Origin: Catonella morbi ATCC 51271
Lineage (GTDB): Bacteria; Bacillota; Clostridia; Lachnospirales; Lachnospiraceae
DNA length: 64,000 nucleotides
Assembly: GCF_000160035.2 (NCBI RefSeq)
Contig: NZ_KI535367.1
Location: forward strand, 665,606-729,605
Direction of reading: 5' to 3'
Numbering within the stretch: position 1 is the first letter of the stretch; each line of letters opens with the position of its first letter. The translations under genes and the position numbers were made by a program. Shown piece after piece: positions 16,016 to 25,642 of the stretch. Under the pieces are notes generated by a model, which searched no databases, had not been told where the DNA came from, and saw nothing but the letters and a program-made list of their open reading frames with translations.

Positions 16016-17050
16016 ATGGAGATGAATATGAATTTCAAAAGAAAATTACCGGTGCCAAAGGAACTTAAGGCAGAATACCCTATTACCGAAGAAATGAGTG
16101 AAATAGTTAAAAAGAGGGATAAGGCTGTCAGTGATATAATTACCGGAGAAGATGACAGAATGCTCCTTGTAATAGGGCCTTGCTCTGCAGACCATGAAGA
16201 TCCTGTAATTGACTATATTTCAAGGCTTGCCAAAGTTCAGGAAAAGGTGAGAGACAAGATATTCATTGTGCCTAGAATATACACCAATAAGCCAAGAACC
16301 GTAGGAACAGGCTATAAGGGAATGCTTCATCAGCCTGACCCGGAGAAGAGTGAAGATATGCTTAAAGGTGTAATTGCAATCAGAAATCTGCATATAAGAG
16401 CCATCAAAGAAACCGGCTTTACCTGTGCAGATGAGATGCTCTATCCTGAAAATCACAGATATCTTTCGGATGTGCTTAATTATGTAGCCATAGGTGCAAG
16501 GTCGGTGGAGAATCAGGGACACAGGCTTACTGCTTCCGGTATAGAAGGAGCGGTCGGTATGAAGAATCCAACCGGTGGCGACCTTACAGTAATGATGAAC
16601 TCGGTAGTTGCAGCCCAGAGTGCCCATACCTTCCTTTACAGAGGCTGGGAGGTAGAGTCTGCAGGCAACCCTCTTGCCCATACTATACTTCGTGGTGCGG
16701 TGGACAAATATGGAAGAAATATTCCAAACTACCATTATGAGGATTTGCAGGAGGTAATCAGGCTTTATGCAGAACGCAATCTTGCCAATCCGGCTATTGT
16801 GGTCGATACCAATCACGCTAACTCAGGTAAGCAGTTTATGGAGCAGATCCGTATAAGCAAGGATGTGCTTCACAGCAGAAATGTGTCCCCTGACATAAAG
16901 AAGATAGTTAAAGGCCTTATGATAGAAAGTTATATAGAAGATGGCAGCCAGAAAGAAAATGAGCACGTATACGGTAAATCAATTACCGATCCTTGCCTTG
17001 GCTGGGAAAAAACCGAAAAACTTATTTATGATTTGGCAGATATGTGGTAA
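16016..17050 (+). CDS. aroF: 3-deoxy-7-phosphoheptulonate synthase, class I (DAHP synthase)
   Basis: A 344-residue class I DAHP synthase that condenses phosphoenolpyruvate with erythrose 4-phosphate in the first step of the shikimate pathway. Hallmarks are IGPCSADHEDP, VPRIYTNKPRT (near residue 88), GARSVENQGHR (near 163), GMKNPTGGD (near 188) and VDTNHANSGKQ (near 266), which include the metal and PEP ligands. The length matches AroF/AroG/AroH enzymes of enterobacteria rather than the shorter class Ib enzymes fused to chorismate mutase. GCAGGA precedes the start. Which amino acid feeds back on it cannot be told by eye. A strong terminator follows. Confidence 0.95.
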   Translation: MEMNMNFKRKLPVPKELKAEYPITEEMSEIVKKRDKAVSDIITGEDDRMLLVIGPCSADHEDPVIDYISRLAKVQEKVRDKIFIVPRIYTNKPRTVGTGYKGMLHQPDPEKSEDMLKGVIAIRNLHIRAIKETGFTCADEMLYPENHRYLSDVLNYVAIGARSVENQGHRLTASGIEGAVGMKNPTGGDLTVMMNSVVAAQSAHTFLYRGWEVESAGNPLAHTILRGAVDKYGRNIPNYHYEDLQEVIRLYAERNLANPAIVVDTNHANSGKQFMEQIRISKDVLHSRNVSPDIKKIVKGLMIESYIEDGSQKENEHVYGKSITDPCLGWEKTEKLIYDLADMW

Positions 17051-17071
17051 AATAACAGTACAAGTATAAAA

Positions 17072-17120
17072 GCATAAAAATCCGATGCAAGTTTGCTTGC
17101 AAAGGGTTTTTGTGCTTTTT
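17072..17120 (+). terminator. Terminator after the DAHP synthase gene
   Basis: GCATAAAAATCC (17072..17083) pairs along its whole length with GGGTTTTTGTGC (17104..17115), with two G-U pairs, and is followed by TTTTT. Confidence 0.8.
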
Positions 17121-17168
17121 ACTCGTAAGTGGGAGTAATCCGGTATTATTTAATAATTGGAGTTTAAA

Positions 17169-18287
17169 ATGAGAAACATTTATAAGAAGTTTAGCTGCTT
17201 ATCATTGCTTGTATTGATAATAACATTTTCAGTTTCCTGTAAAAATAATGAAAACTTGAATGTAAAGAGCAGTAAAACGATGGTAGGAAGTGAAGATGCA
17301 GTAAGTAATAAGCAAAGTTCTGTTACAGACAGCGAAAGAGAAGAAGCTTCCGAGAGTGAAATATTTGCTCTCGATACGGAAATAAGCCTGAAGGTATATG
17401 GAAGTAAAAGGGAAGAAGTATTAAAAAAACTTGAAAATAAAATAAACGAGCTGGATGAATTGCTTAGTACAGGAAAAGACAGTAGTGAAGTAAGTAGATT
17501 AAATAACACAGGTAAGGCAGTTCTTTCAGAAACAAGTATTTCTCTTGTAAAAAAATCTTTAGAACTTAATAAACAGACGGGAGGGCTTTTTGATATAACC
17601 ATCTATCCGCTTATGGAACTATGGGGCTTTCCGAGCAAGAATTATAAAGTGCCTTCAGATAAGGAAATAAAGGAAACTCTAAAAAATGTCGGTTCGGATA
17701 AAATTATTTTTGATGAGGCTACAGGGGAAATTTCCTTTAAGAATAAAGGAATGAAGATAGACTTTGGCGGTATAGGCAAGGGTTATATTACTGACGAGTT
17801 AGTTAAAATATTAACAGAAGAAAAAGTTGAATCAGCAATCATAAATCTTGGAGGGAATGTATTTGGCTTTAACAAGAAGCCTGATGGCTCACTTTGGAAT
17901 GTGGCAATAAGAGATCCTAATGAACCTGAAAATTATATGGCTGCAGTAAAACTTGAAGACTGTGCGGTGATTACCTCCGGGGGCTATGAAAGATATTTTG
18001 AAGAAGGCGGTAAAATATATCATCATATTTTAAATCCAAAGACAGGTAAACCAAGTGACAGCGACCTCAAGTCTGTGAGTATTGTAAGTAAAGATGGAAC
18101 CCTTGCAGATGCGCTTTCTACCAGCCTTTTCATAATGGGGGAGAAAAAGGCGATAGAGTATTGGAAGACAAAAGGGAAAAACTTTGATATAATTATTCTA
18201 ACTGAGGATAACAGACTTTTAGTAAGTGAGGGTGTCAGTGATAAGATTGTATCAGACAGATATGATATCAATATAATAACCAGGTAA
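17169..18287 (+). CDS. apbE: FAD:protein FMN transferase ApbE (lipoprotein)
   Basis: About 372 residues with an N-terminal lipoprotein signal (SLLVLIITFSVSC). The ApbE domain runs from about residue 60: EIFALDTEISLKVYG, LWGFPSKNYKVPS, GMKIDFGGIGKGYITD (near residue 197), AIINLGGNVFG, YHHILNPKTGKPS and DGTLADALSTSLFIMG. ApbE transfers FMN from FAD to Thr residues of Rnf/Nqr-type redox subunits or extracellular flavoproteins, with Mg2+ bound by the conserved Asp residues. The start is the ATG at 17169 after GGAG; the in-frame TTG at 17157 is less likely. No flavoprotein substrate is encoded nearby. Confidence 0.93.
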   Translation: MRNIYKKFSCLSLLVLIITFSVSCKNNENLNVKSSKTMVGSEDAVSNKQSSVTDSEREEASESEIFALDTEISLKVYGSKREEVLKKLENKINELDELLSTGKDSSEVSRLNNTGKAVLSETSISLVKKSLELNKQTGGLFDITIYPLMELWGFPSKNYKVPSDKEIKETLKNVGSDKIIFDEATGEISFKNKGMKIDFGGIGKGYITDELVKILTEEKVESAIINLGGNVFGFNKKPDGSLWNVAIRDPNEPENYMAAVKLEDCAVITSGGYERYFEEGGKIYHHILNPKTGKPSDSDLKSVSIVSKDGTLADALSTSLFIMGEKKAIEYWKTKGKNFDIIILTEDNRLLVSEGVSDKIVSDRYDINIITR

Positions 18288-18331
18288 TATTTACAAGAAA
18301 AACCATATAGTTTGATAATGGGAGTTTAATA

Positions 18332-18877
18332 ATGTATAGAAGAGAAGATGATATAATAATTTTATACAATTTATTTACCTTAATATATATGCCATTTTGG
18401 TTTGTATTATTTTTTGTGTACAACTTTGAATTTCCACCACGTCCCTATTCGGATCCTTATAGGGAATATGATAGAGAAACTTATCAATTATTTTTCTTTT
18501 TTCTTATTTATGCGGTTGAACGTGTACTTGGTTTTACACTCAGAATTAATAGATATGTTGTAATCATATGTAATCTAATAACTTTTTATCTGCTTAACAG
18601 ACTTGCCGGTTATTTTTTCTTAGAGAGAAGAGATATGCCTATAACATATTGGTTTGTTTTTGGTATTGTAACAATAGCTGCATTTTTAAATATACTTATT
18701 GAATTCAGTGACAAGTTAAAGAATTATCTTCTGCCTTTTGAAGGGACAGGATGGCTTTGGCCGGGATTTGCAGGCTATAAATATGAGGTAGCCTGTAAAA
18801 AATATTGGCGAGCTATTTTTCGTTTGATGGCGATAGGTTTTATATTTAGTGTAATATATTATATAGTTAAGGCTTAG
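18332..18877 (+). CDS. Small multi-pass membrane protein of unknown function
   Basis: A 181-residue protein with about five hydrophobic segments (roughly residues 8-30, 48-65, 70-92, 105-125 and 160-178) and an aromatic-rich loop (EFPPRPYSDPYREYDRETY). GGGAG lies before the ATG, and it follows apbE by 44 bp, so the two may be cotranscribed. I do not recognise a family; no catalytic motif is apparent. Confidence 0.75.
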   Translation: MYRREDDIIILYNLFTLIYMPFWFVLFFVYNFEFPPRPYSDPYREYDRETYQLFFFFLIYAVERVLGFTLRINRYVVIICNLITFYLLNRLAGYFFLERRDMPITYWFVFGIVTIAAFLNILIEFSDKLKNYLLPFEGTGWLWPGFAGYKYEVACKKYWRAIFRLMAIGFIFSVIYYIVKA

Positions 18878-18925
18878 ACTGTGTGCTAAATGATAAAAGG
18901 CAGATGATTTGTGGATTTATAAAAA

Positions 18926-19014
18926 TACCCATAGAATAGGCATTTACCGGCTTACCTGATTAAAAATATCAGCCAAGTTCGGAACAATGCCTATGTTATG
19001 GGTAGAATATACAG
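18926..19014. repeat. Long imperfect palindrome between convergent genes
   Basis: Two arms of about 35 and 37 nt pair around the loop TAAAAAT: TACCCATA...ATAGGCATT with AATGCCTAT...TATGGGTA outside, CCGG..CTT with AAG..TTCGG in the middle, and CTGAT with ATCAG inside. It lies between a plus-strand gene and a minus-strand gene, so it could terminate both, but it lacks T-runs and is much longer than a usual terminator; a decayed miniature mobile element is also possible. Confidence 0.7.
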
Positions 19015-19083
19015 TAGGTAATTTTACAGAGTCATAACTACAGACATAGGTAGACCTTTAAATTTTGATATAAGTTCGGGACT

Positions 19084-19893
19084 TTACAGAGCCGTTACCA
19101 CTTTCTCAGAAAGTCCTGTAATTTCGGCAATCAGATTATCAGCAAAGCCTCTTTTCTTCAAATCACCGGCTATTTTAATTTTTTCATTTTTAGCACCTAA
19201 TTTTTCACCTCGTTTTTCACCCCGAGCCTCACCCTCGCTAATCCATTCCTCTTTCCATCTCTGTAAAGTTTCATCCATTTTTACAGCACCTCCTTCATCA
19301 AACTTAAATCTGGCTTTAATTTCGCTTGTCACAGGGAATTCTTCTGTATTATAAGTATCATTTTCTGTAAATACTTTCATAAGTTTGGAAAATTTAGAAC
19401 CGTTGTCAATTACCGCATTTGCATATATTTCGGTAAGTCCGTCTTCAACAACCTGTCCTGTTTCCATAACCACTTTTTTCACATGATAGAGTGGGAGCCC
19501 GCTCTTAAACATATCAAAGGCAGATATAAATATTAAGCAGACATCAGGAACAAATTCAAACTTTGTTCCGGTTTCTGTTATATTTGTAGTTAAGATAGAA
19601 CCGTTATATCTGACTCTTCTAAGATGGTCATCATTATCTGCCTTCTGCACCTCAATATTAATATGTCGTCCGTCCCTGGTTATACATTTTGCATCCATAA
19701 TTATAGAACGCCCATGAAGATTTTCCACCTTGCATTGAGGTATATTCTCAGTAACTATGAGTTCATCATCATCTAGGATGACTCGGAGTATTTCTTCACA
19801 AAACTCCCTGCTTTCCGCCATCTTGCTAAACATCAAGTCATCAATCGGGTTCAGCCCTCTGGCATACTCTTCAAATTCTTTCTTGGTTGGCAT
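19084..19893 (-). CDS. Rpn/PD-(D/E)XK nuclease family 'transposase' protein
   Basis: A 269-residue protein of the PD-(D/E)XK nuclease-transposase family (RpnA-like). The N-terminal part LNPIDDLMFSKMAESREFCEEIL is typical; the nuclease core has IIMDAKCITRDGRHINIEVQKAD, supplying Asp and the E-x-Q variant of the catalytic motif. The C-terminal tail is a charged repeat-like helix (GEARGEKRGEKLGAKNEK) ending in a small helical element. RpnA proteins nick DNA and promote recombination; many such family members in Firmicutes are multicopy. AAAGGA precedes the ATG. A different-subfamily relative lies at 30201..31070. Confidence 0.85.
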   Translation of the reverse strand: MPTKKEFEEYARGLNPIDDLMFSKMAESREFCEEILRVILDDDELIVTENIPQCKVENLHGRSIIMDAKCITRDGRHINIEVQKADNDDHLRRVRYNGSILTTNITETGTKFEFVPDVCLIFISAFDMFKSGLPLYHVKKVVMETGQVVEDGLTEIYANAVIDNGSKFSKLMKVFTENDTYNTEEFPVTSEIKARFKFDEGGAVKMDETLQRWKEEWISEGEARGEKRGEKLGAKNEKIKIAGDLKKRGFADNLIAEITGLSEKVVTAL

Positions 19894-20202
19894 TGAAGTC
19901 CTTTCTTCTTTGGATTTGCTATAATGCCTATATGGCTATTATAGCAGATATTTTGAAAAATATAAACTTAGAAATTCCTGCTAAGTAGAGAAAAGATATA
20001 CTCAGTTTAGAATTAACATAGATATGAGCCAGAATAATCAGGGAGAGTTTGATACCTTGATAGAAACTTATAGAATAATATGAAATTTATAAATAGTAGT
20101 GATTATTATGGCTCATATTTACAAATATAATTATAAGGTATTTTTACTATTTAGCCAACGTTAAAGTATACAAAAATATAAGGGTTTACTATACAGAATA
20201 AA
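19894..20202. other. Intergenic stretch with no recognisable feature
   Basis: An AT-rich gap of about 310 bp between the nuclease start and the terminator of the ABC exporter. I see no ORF with a ribosome-binding site, no strong promoter and no hairpin of note beyond the nuclease gene's own upstream region. Confidence 0.6.
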
Positions 20203-20239
20203 CAAAAAAACACCGCATGCCAAATTGCGCATACGGTGT
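20203..20239 (-). terminator. Terminator of the ABC exporter operon
   Basis: On the minus strand an 11-bp stem (ACACCGTATGC / GCATGCGGTGT, one G-U-type mismatch) is followed by seven T residues, directly below the second exporter gene. Confidence 0.85.
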
Positions 20240-20247
20240 AGTAAGTA

Positions 20248-21969
20248 TCAATAAGTATAATTAGCGGTAAGCTCAGCCTTCTTGGTAAGCTGCCTGTAAA
20301 GCTCAGAATTTGCAAGCAGTTCCTCGTGTGTACCAATCGAATTTATCCTTCCTTCATCCATTAGCACTATCTTATCAGCCTTTTCTATAGAGTGCATTCT
20401 GTGAGAAATGATTACTACAGTCTTGCCTTTTATAAGGTGCTTTAAGCTTTCCTGTATCTTTGCTTCATTTTCAATATCAAGTGAAGCACTAATTTCATCA
20501 AGCAGAATGATAGGGGCATTTTTAAGCATAGCCCTTGCTATGGAAAGACGCTGTCTTTCACCACCGGAAAGCTTCATTCCGTTTTCACCGATAGGAGTAT
20601 CGTAACCTTCAGCAAAGCCAAGTATAAATTCTTCGCAGCCTGCAAGCCTTGCGGCTTCCTTTACTTCTTCATCACTGGCATTTTTTCTGCCCATTCTTAT
20701 ATTTTCTAAGATAGAGGTGTTGAACAGGGAAACTTCCTGAAATACTATTGAGATATCATCAAATAAATCCTCGGTTTTTATTCCTTTTATATCCCTTCCG
20801 CCTATTTCTATACTTCCGCTATCATAATCGTAAAGCCTTGACATAAGCCTTAAGGCAGTAGTTTTACCACAGCCGCTCGGACCGATAAGTGCGGTAACTT
20901 CATTATGATTTGCGGTAAATGAAAGCCCGTCTATAACCTTGGTTTCAGAATTATAGCCAAAGCTTACATCCTTGAATTCTATGTCATATCCTGTAAGTTT
21001 AAAAGGTTCGCCTGCCTGAAGAGAAGTATTTCTAAGCTCTTTTATACGATTAATTCTGGCGTCTATATACATAACCTCTGCAATATTTGCATATATTCCT
21101 GCCACACCGTCCATTATTCTAGCAGCTGCTATCAGATAGCCTGTAAGATAGAGAAGGTTTATTTCTCCGGTCATATAGAGGATAGCACCCACAACTACGG
21201 TGAAACCAAGTGAAAATTTAAGGAGGGCGCTTGAGAGACTTGTAGGAAGTGCCTGTGAAATTTCTGTTATTATATGAAGCTTTTCGGTTTTGTCAATAGC
21301 ATCCATTATCTTGTCGGTAGTAGCTTCTTTTCTTCCGTAGCTCTTAATTTCCTGTTGTAATTCAATGGCTTCCTGAAATGTATCTGAATTTTCACGCAGT
21401 TGTCCGTAATACTTTGTAGTAGATGAAACCTGAAGCTTTTTTGATAAAATAAGGAGGAGGAAACTAACTATAACCGGGATAATTACAGCAAGCCCAAGCT
21501 TAATATTTCCGGCTAAAAGCATAATTCCCACTATGACAAAATAAAACATAAAGCCTATTATCTCAGGTATAGAGTGGCTCATAGCATGCTCTATATCTGC
21601 CACATCATGCATTACAGTCTGTGAAAGGTCAGCTATATCATGCTTTGAAAAGTAGGAGAGAGGCAGCTCCTTAAGTATGTCGGCTATCTCTATTCTAAGA
21701 TTTGCAGCTTCTTTATAGGTCTCGTTGTAAGTGGTTTTGTAGGAAAAGTTTATGAAAATATACATTATTACAGAAAGAACTCCCAGCATAATAAGGTATA
21801 TTACTATGGAAAGAGCCTTATTCTCTACCACTTCATTTATAAAAAACATCAACACCGTTATCGGAAGCATATAGGCTATATACATTAAAAACGTTCCGAA
21901 TGAGGCTTTTATCATGCCTTTTGCCCCGGCATCGGTAAGGGCAAACATTTCTTTTACTTTATTAGTCAT
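20248..21969 (-). CDS. ABC exporter half-transporter, second subunit (permease-ATPase)
   Basis: About 573 residues: six transmembrane segments in the first ~300, then an ATPase domain with Walker A GPSGCGKTT, Q-loop, signature LSGGERQRLSIARAML and Walker B IILLDEISASLD. The start at 21969 has GGAGG a few bases before it and overlaps the end of the partner gene by 8 bp; the longer frame to 21996 is not preceded by a site. With 21962..23704 it forms a heterodimeric exporter of the type seen for multidrug or siderophore (IrtAB-like) transport. Both ATPase halves look catalytically complete. Confidence 0.92.
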   Translation of the reverse strand: MTNKVKEMFALTDAGAKGMIKASFGTFLMYIAYMLPITVLMFFINEVVENKALSIVIYLIMLGVLSVIMYIFINFSYKTTYNETYKEAANLRIEIADILKELPLSYFSKHDIADLSQTVMHDVADIEHAMSHSIPEIIGFMFYFVIVGIMLLAGNIKLGLAVIIPVIVSFLLLILSKKLQVSSTTKYYGQLRENSDTFQEAIELQQEIKSYGRKEATTDKIMDAIDKTEKLHIITEISQALPTSLSSALLKFSLGFTVVVGAILYMTGEINLLYLTGYLIAAARIMDGVAGIYANIAEVMYIDARINRIKELRNTSLQAGEPFKLTGYDIEFKDVSFGYNSETKVIDGLSFTANHNEVTALIGPSGCGKTTALRLMSRLYDYDSGSIEIGGRDIKGIKTEDLFDDISIVFQEVSLFNTSILENIRMGRKNASDEEVKEAARLAGCEEFILGFAEGYDTPIGENGMKLSGGERQRLSIARAMLKNAPIILLDEISASLDIENEAKIQESLKHLIKGKTVVIISHRMHSIEKADKIVLMDEGRINSIGTHEELLANSELYRQLTKKAELTANYTY

Positions 21970-23704
21970 ATACCCTCCAATCAGTTGCTTTAGCAAACAT
22001 ATCCTGAAATTCCTTATAACGCCCGTTTGCAGCCATAAGTTCCTTATCTGTGCCGCGTTCTATTATCTTTCCGCCATCAACTACAAGGATTTCATCGGCA
22101 TTTCTTATTGAACTCAGCCTGTGGGCTATCATGATTACTGTTTTATCCTTCATAAGGCTTGAGAAAGCACGTTGTATTTCGTATTCATTTTCAGGATCGG
22201 CAGCGGCACTTGCCTCGTCAAGGATTACTATTTTAGCATTTTTAAGTATTGCCCTTGCGATAGCTATTCTCTGGGTTTCACCACCTGAGAGATGAACTCC
22301 TTTAGCTCCTATTAGGGTATTTTCTCTTTCAGGGAATTTATCCAGGATATCATCACAGCAGGCAAGGCTTAGAGCTTTCATTACTTCTTCTTTGGAAGCC
22401 TTAGGATTTCCTATTTTTACATTTTCATATATGCTTGTCTTAAACAGCTTTGAATTTTGAAAAACGAAGGCAATATTTTTCATTATAGCATCTTCTGTAT
22501 AATCACTTATAGGGTATCCGCCTATACATATCTCGCCTTCATTTACAGCGTAAAAACCGCTTATAAGCTTGGCAAGGGTAGATTTTCCACCGCCGGAAGA
22601 GCCGACTAAAGCATAGGTTTTTCCTTCTTTAAGGGTGAGACTTAAATCTTTTATTACATAATCTTCACCGTATTTAAATGAAACATTCTTAAATTCTATA
22701 TCACTTGAAGTCATTTCATTTCTGTTTCCACGCAAAGGCTTGCCTTTTTCCATTTCGGCAAAAAGATTTTCGAGCTTTTCAACTGCCTGATTTGCCTGAG
22801 TGCCATACATGCTTACAAACATTATTTTCATAAAGCAGACAAAAACCGCTCCTGAAAAGCAGGCGAAGAATACTATCTTTGCAAGGATAACCTGTATATC
22901 TTCTCCTTTGTTAATAAAATAAACCGCAAAAGGTACAGCTATGGCAACAATTATATTGAAAATAATCTGAAAAAGTACATAAGGTCTTCTGCAGGACATT
23001 GAATAGTTTAAGGCATAGGCGGAGTAGTCCTTAATTGTCTTATAAAAATTTTTAAATGAAGCTATATCGGCACGGAAGATTTTAACTACCTGCATTCCCC
23101 TTACATATTCGACAGCCTCTGCATTCATTTTGTCAAGAGACTTCATATATTTGGTCATAAAGTCTTTACCGCCCATCATAGCCGCAAGCTGGAGTACACC
23201 GATTATTGCAAGAAAAAGGGTGAGGATACCCAGCCTTATATCAACAGCAAACATTGTAATAAATAAAAATACAGGAATAGTGAAGGCTGCTGTAAGGTCA
23301 GGAATCAGATGGGCAACTATCATATGTGTCTGAGTCGCATTGTCATCTATTATTTTACGTATTGTTCCGGAAGAGTTCACGTCAAAGAAGGCGAAAGAAG
23401 CATCCATAAGATGCCCGGTACCGACTTTTCTCATGTTGCTCTCGAGCCTGAAGGCTAAAATATGTGAAGCCCATAGAGATGAAAAATAGGTGACAGCGTA
23501 GGCAAGTAAAAGAGAAACTATAATAACAGCGTAATGCAGGGCACCATCGTTGTCTTTATATACTATTATTCTTTCTAAAAACCTCCAGAGATACCAAAAC
23601 GGTAAAACTGCCAGTATTGAAGCAACAGTTGACAAGACTGCCGAAACATAGGCAAGATGTTTTTTCTCGGGAGCATATCCAAAGAGTTTTTTGTAAGTAT
23701 TCAT
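21962..23704 (-). CDS. ABC exporter half-transporter, first subunit (permease-ATPase)
   Basis: About 580 residues with an N-terminal six-helix domain and a C-terminal ATPase: Walker A GSSGGGKST, signature LSGGETQRIAIARAIL, Walker B IVILDEASAAAD, and AHRLSSI as the switch region. The start at 23704 (MNTYKKLFGY) is preceded by AAAGGA; the frame to 23719 begins inside that site. It is the first gene of a two-gene operon whose leader contains a short dyad (23736..23760). The substrate is unknown; no regulator gene lies beside it. Confidence 0.92.
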   Translation of the reverse strand: MNTYKKLFGYAPEKKHLAYVSAVLSTVASILAVLPFWYLWRFLERIIVYKDNDGALHYAVIIVSLLLAYAVTYFSSLWASHILAFRLESNMRKVGTGHLMDASFAFFDVNSSGTIRKIIDDNATQTHMIVAHLIPDLTAAFTIPVFLFITMFAVDIRLGILTLFLAIIGVLQLAAMMGGKDFMTKYMKSLDKMNAEAVEYVRGMQVVKIFRADIASFKNFYKTIKDYSAYALNYSMSCRRPYVLFQIIFNIIVAIAVPFAVYFINKGEDIQVILAKIVFFACFSGAVFVCFMKIMFVSMYGTQANQAVEKLENLFAEMEKGKPLRGNRNEMTSSDIEFKNVSFKYGEDYVIKDLSLTLKEGKTYALVGSSGGGKSTLAKLISGFYAVNEGEICIGGYPISDYTEDAIMKNIAFVFQNSKLFKTSIYENVKIGNPKASKEEVMKALSLACCDDILDKFPERENTLIGAKGVHLSGGETQRIAIARAILKNAKIVILDEASAAADPENEYEIQRAFSSLMKDKTVIMIAHRLSSIRNADEILVVDGGKIIERGTDKELMAANGRYKEFQDMFAKATDWRVYD

Positions 23705-23735
23705 CTGTTTTCCTTTCATAATTGATATAGAAAAT

Positions 23736-23760
23736 AACTGGTTAGGTCTATCTAACTGAA
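23736..23760. promoter_or_regulatory. Short dyad in the leader of the ABC exporter operon
   Basis: GTTAG and CTAAC face each other across six bases (23741..23756), embedded in AACTG repeats, about 35-50 bp before the exporter start. It could bind a repressor; no cognate regulator is encoded in the window. Confidence 0.3.
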
Positions 23761-23861
23761 CTAATTTTACGCTCTATGTCCAAAAAATGCAAGAAAAGAT
23801 TGTATACTAACTATATTTTTTTGTGAATAATTGCAGATAAATAGAGTTGCTCTCAAAAACC

Positions 23862-23890
23862 TTGCTAAAAGTCGAGTTTTAGAGTATTAT
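23862..23890 (+). promoter_or_regulatory. Promoter of the diguanylate cyclase-glycogen phosphorylase operon
   Basis: TTGCTA (23862..23867) and TATTAT (23885..23890) are separated by 17 bp, about 43 bp before the GTG start. Confidence 0.5.
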
Positions 23891-23932
23891 TGTAAATAGG
23901 GAAAATGTGGATTATATTCTCGGAGGATAAAA

Positions 23933-25642
23933 GTGAAAAAACATGAGAAGAGTGCTGTTTTTGATTTTATACTTATAACCATATTATTACTTTTTGCAGG
24001 CTTCATTGTGTTCTTGAAAATAGATAATTCGGTTTACAGAATAAGAGACGGAAGGAGCTTGGAAGATTTTTCGACTGCATGGTATACTGACGATAATAAA
24101 GAAATCTATTTGGAGGATATTGGCAAGTCTGCGACTAAAAACAGTAACGGTGAGCCGGAAATATATGTTTATCATACTATACCCGCATATTTGGTAAATG
24201 ATACTATATTGAATTTCAGAAGTAAAAACCTGAGATTTCAGGTTATTATAGGTGATGAAGTAGTTTATGACTTTATGCCGGAGATTCAGCCTGTACTGTC
24301 AAAGGGGAACGGAAGTTGTTTTCACAGGGTTACTATAAAAAGAGAATATGCAGGTGAAAAGGTCGGGCTAAAAGTTTTTCCTATATATAATGATAGTGGA
24401 AGCCTTATAAATAAAATATACTTAGGAAGAACCTGGGATTATTTTGGTAAAATACTGGATCAGAATTTTTTTGGTTTTCAGTTTAGCTTTGTGATTATAA
24501 TTATAGGTATTATATTGATTCTTATCTCTCTCTTTTTCAAGTTGAGTAATGGGCATAACGAGAGGAACAGGGTGCTTGGTATACTTACCGTAAGTGTCGG
24601 AGTCTGGGCTGCCAGTGAGACTTTGATGTTGCAGTTTATGTTTGGGTATTCGCCTCAGCTAAATGAGATTAATCATCTATTACTGATTTTTATGCCTTAT
24701 TTTTTTGTGAGTTATGTTTATCAGGATTTGGAATACAGCCGTGATATTTTCCTAAAGGCATCCTTTGGGGTTACCGTTTTGGAACTGATTCTGGTAAGCA
24801 CACTTAGTTTAACCGGTATTAAGGATTCGCATGAAGGCATATATATAATTCATATAGGCTTTTTTATAATAGGTGTAATGTCACTGGTAGCTGCCATTGA
24901 AAATAACGTATATTGTAAAAAAAATAAAATTAAAACCAATACACTGACAATAGCGCTTTCTATCGGAGTGTTTGCAATCAGTGCAATATGGGATATATTA
25001 AGTTATTATATTAACTACGGTGGAAGAGATAACGGAACAGTGATGAGGAGCGGCATCCTGATAGGAGTGCTGCTCCTTGTGGTAGATTCCATGCGTAAGC
25101 TTTTTGAAGGAATTAAAAAAGAGGAACTTACTGATAAAGTAGCTGAAATATCGTATAAAGATTCACTTACGGGGCTTGCCAACAGAACGGCTTTTGAAGA
25201 AAAGGAAAAGGAAATACAGAAAAAGCTTGACAATGGTGAAATTGAAAATGTACTTATATGTCAGTTTGATTTGAATGATCTGAGAAAAATTAATGATAAT
25301 TACGGCCATGCTTATGGTGACCGCCACATCATAAAATGTGCCGAGATTATAAATAAGGCTTTTGGAAACAGCGGCTCTGCTTTCAGAGTAGGTGGAGATG
25401 AGTTTACTGTCTTCGTTATAGGGGATGGAACTGAATACATCTATGAGAGAGGAATATTAAAGTTAAAAGAACTTGAAAGGGAGTACAACAGGACTCCCGA
25501 TTTACTTATGCCGCTTCACATTGCCTATGGACATGCCGTATATGACAAAAACGAATTTACAAGCTTAGAAAAGGCCGGAATTGAAGCGGATAAGAGAATG
25601 TATGAATGTAAAGATAGGATGAAGAAAGGAGCAATAGTTTAA
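23933..25642 (+). CDS. Membrane diguanylate cyclase (GGDEF domain)
   Basis: A 569-residue sensor. One N-terminal transmembrane helix (residues ~10-28), an extracytoplasmic beta-rich domain (to ~175), about seven transmembrane helices (~180-385), then a GGDEF domain with [31 protein letters not shown] and RVGGDEF. It makes cyclic di-GMP from two GTP. There is no RxxD inhibitory site just before GGDEF (the preceding residues are SGSAF), so product inhibition at that site is not expected. The start is GTG at 23933 after CGGAGG. Its stop overlaps the glycogen phosphorylase start (TAATG), an unusual and suggestive pairing. Confidence 0.93.
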   Translation: MKKHEKSAVFDFILITILLLFAGFIVFLKIDNSVYRIRDGRSLEDFSTAWYTDDNKEIYLEDIGKSATKNSNGEPEIYVYHTIPAYLVNDTILNFRSKNLRFQVIIGDEVVYDFMPEIQPVLSKGNGSCFHRVTIKREYAGEKVGLKVFPIYNDSGSLINKIYLGRTWDYFGKILDQNFFGFQFSFVIIIIGIILILISLFFKLSNGHNERNRVLGILTVSVGVWAASETLMLQFMFGYSPQLNEINHLLLIFMPYFFVSYVYQDLEYSRDIFLKASFGVTVLELILVSTLSLTGIKDSHEGIYIIHIGFFIIGVMSLVAAIENNVYCKKNKIKTNTLTIALSIGVFAISAIWDILSYYINYGGRDNGTVMRSGILIGVLLLVVDSMRKLFEGIKKEELTDKVAEISYKDSLTGLANRTAFEEKEKEIQKKLDNGEIENVLICQFDLNDLRKINDNYGHAYGDRHIIKCAEIINKAFGNSGSAFRVGGDEFTVFVIGDGTEYIYERGILKLKELEREYNRTPDLLMPLHIAYGHAVYDKNEFTSLEKAGIEADKRMYECKDRMKKGAIV

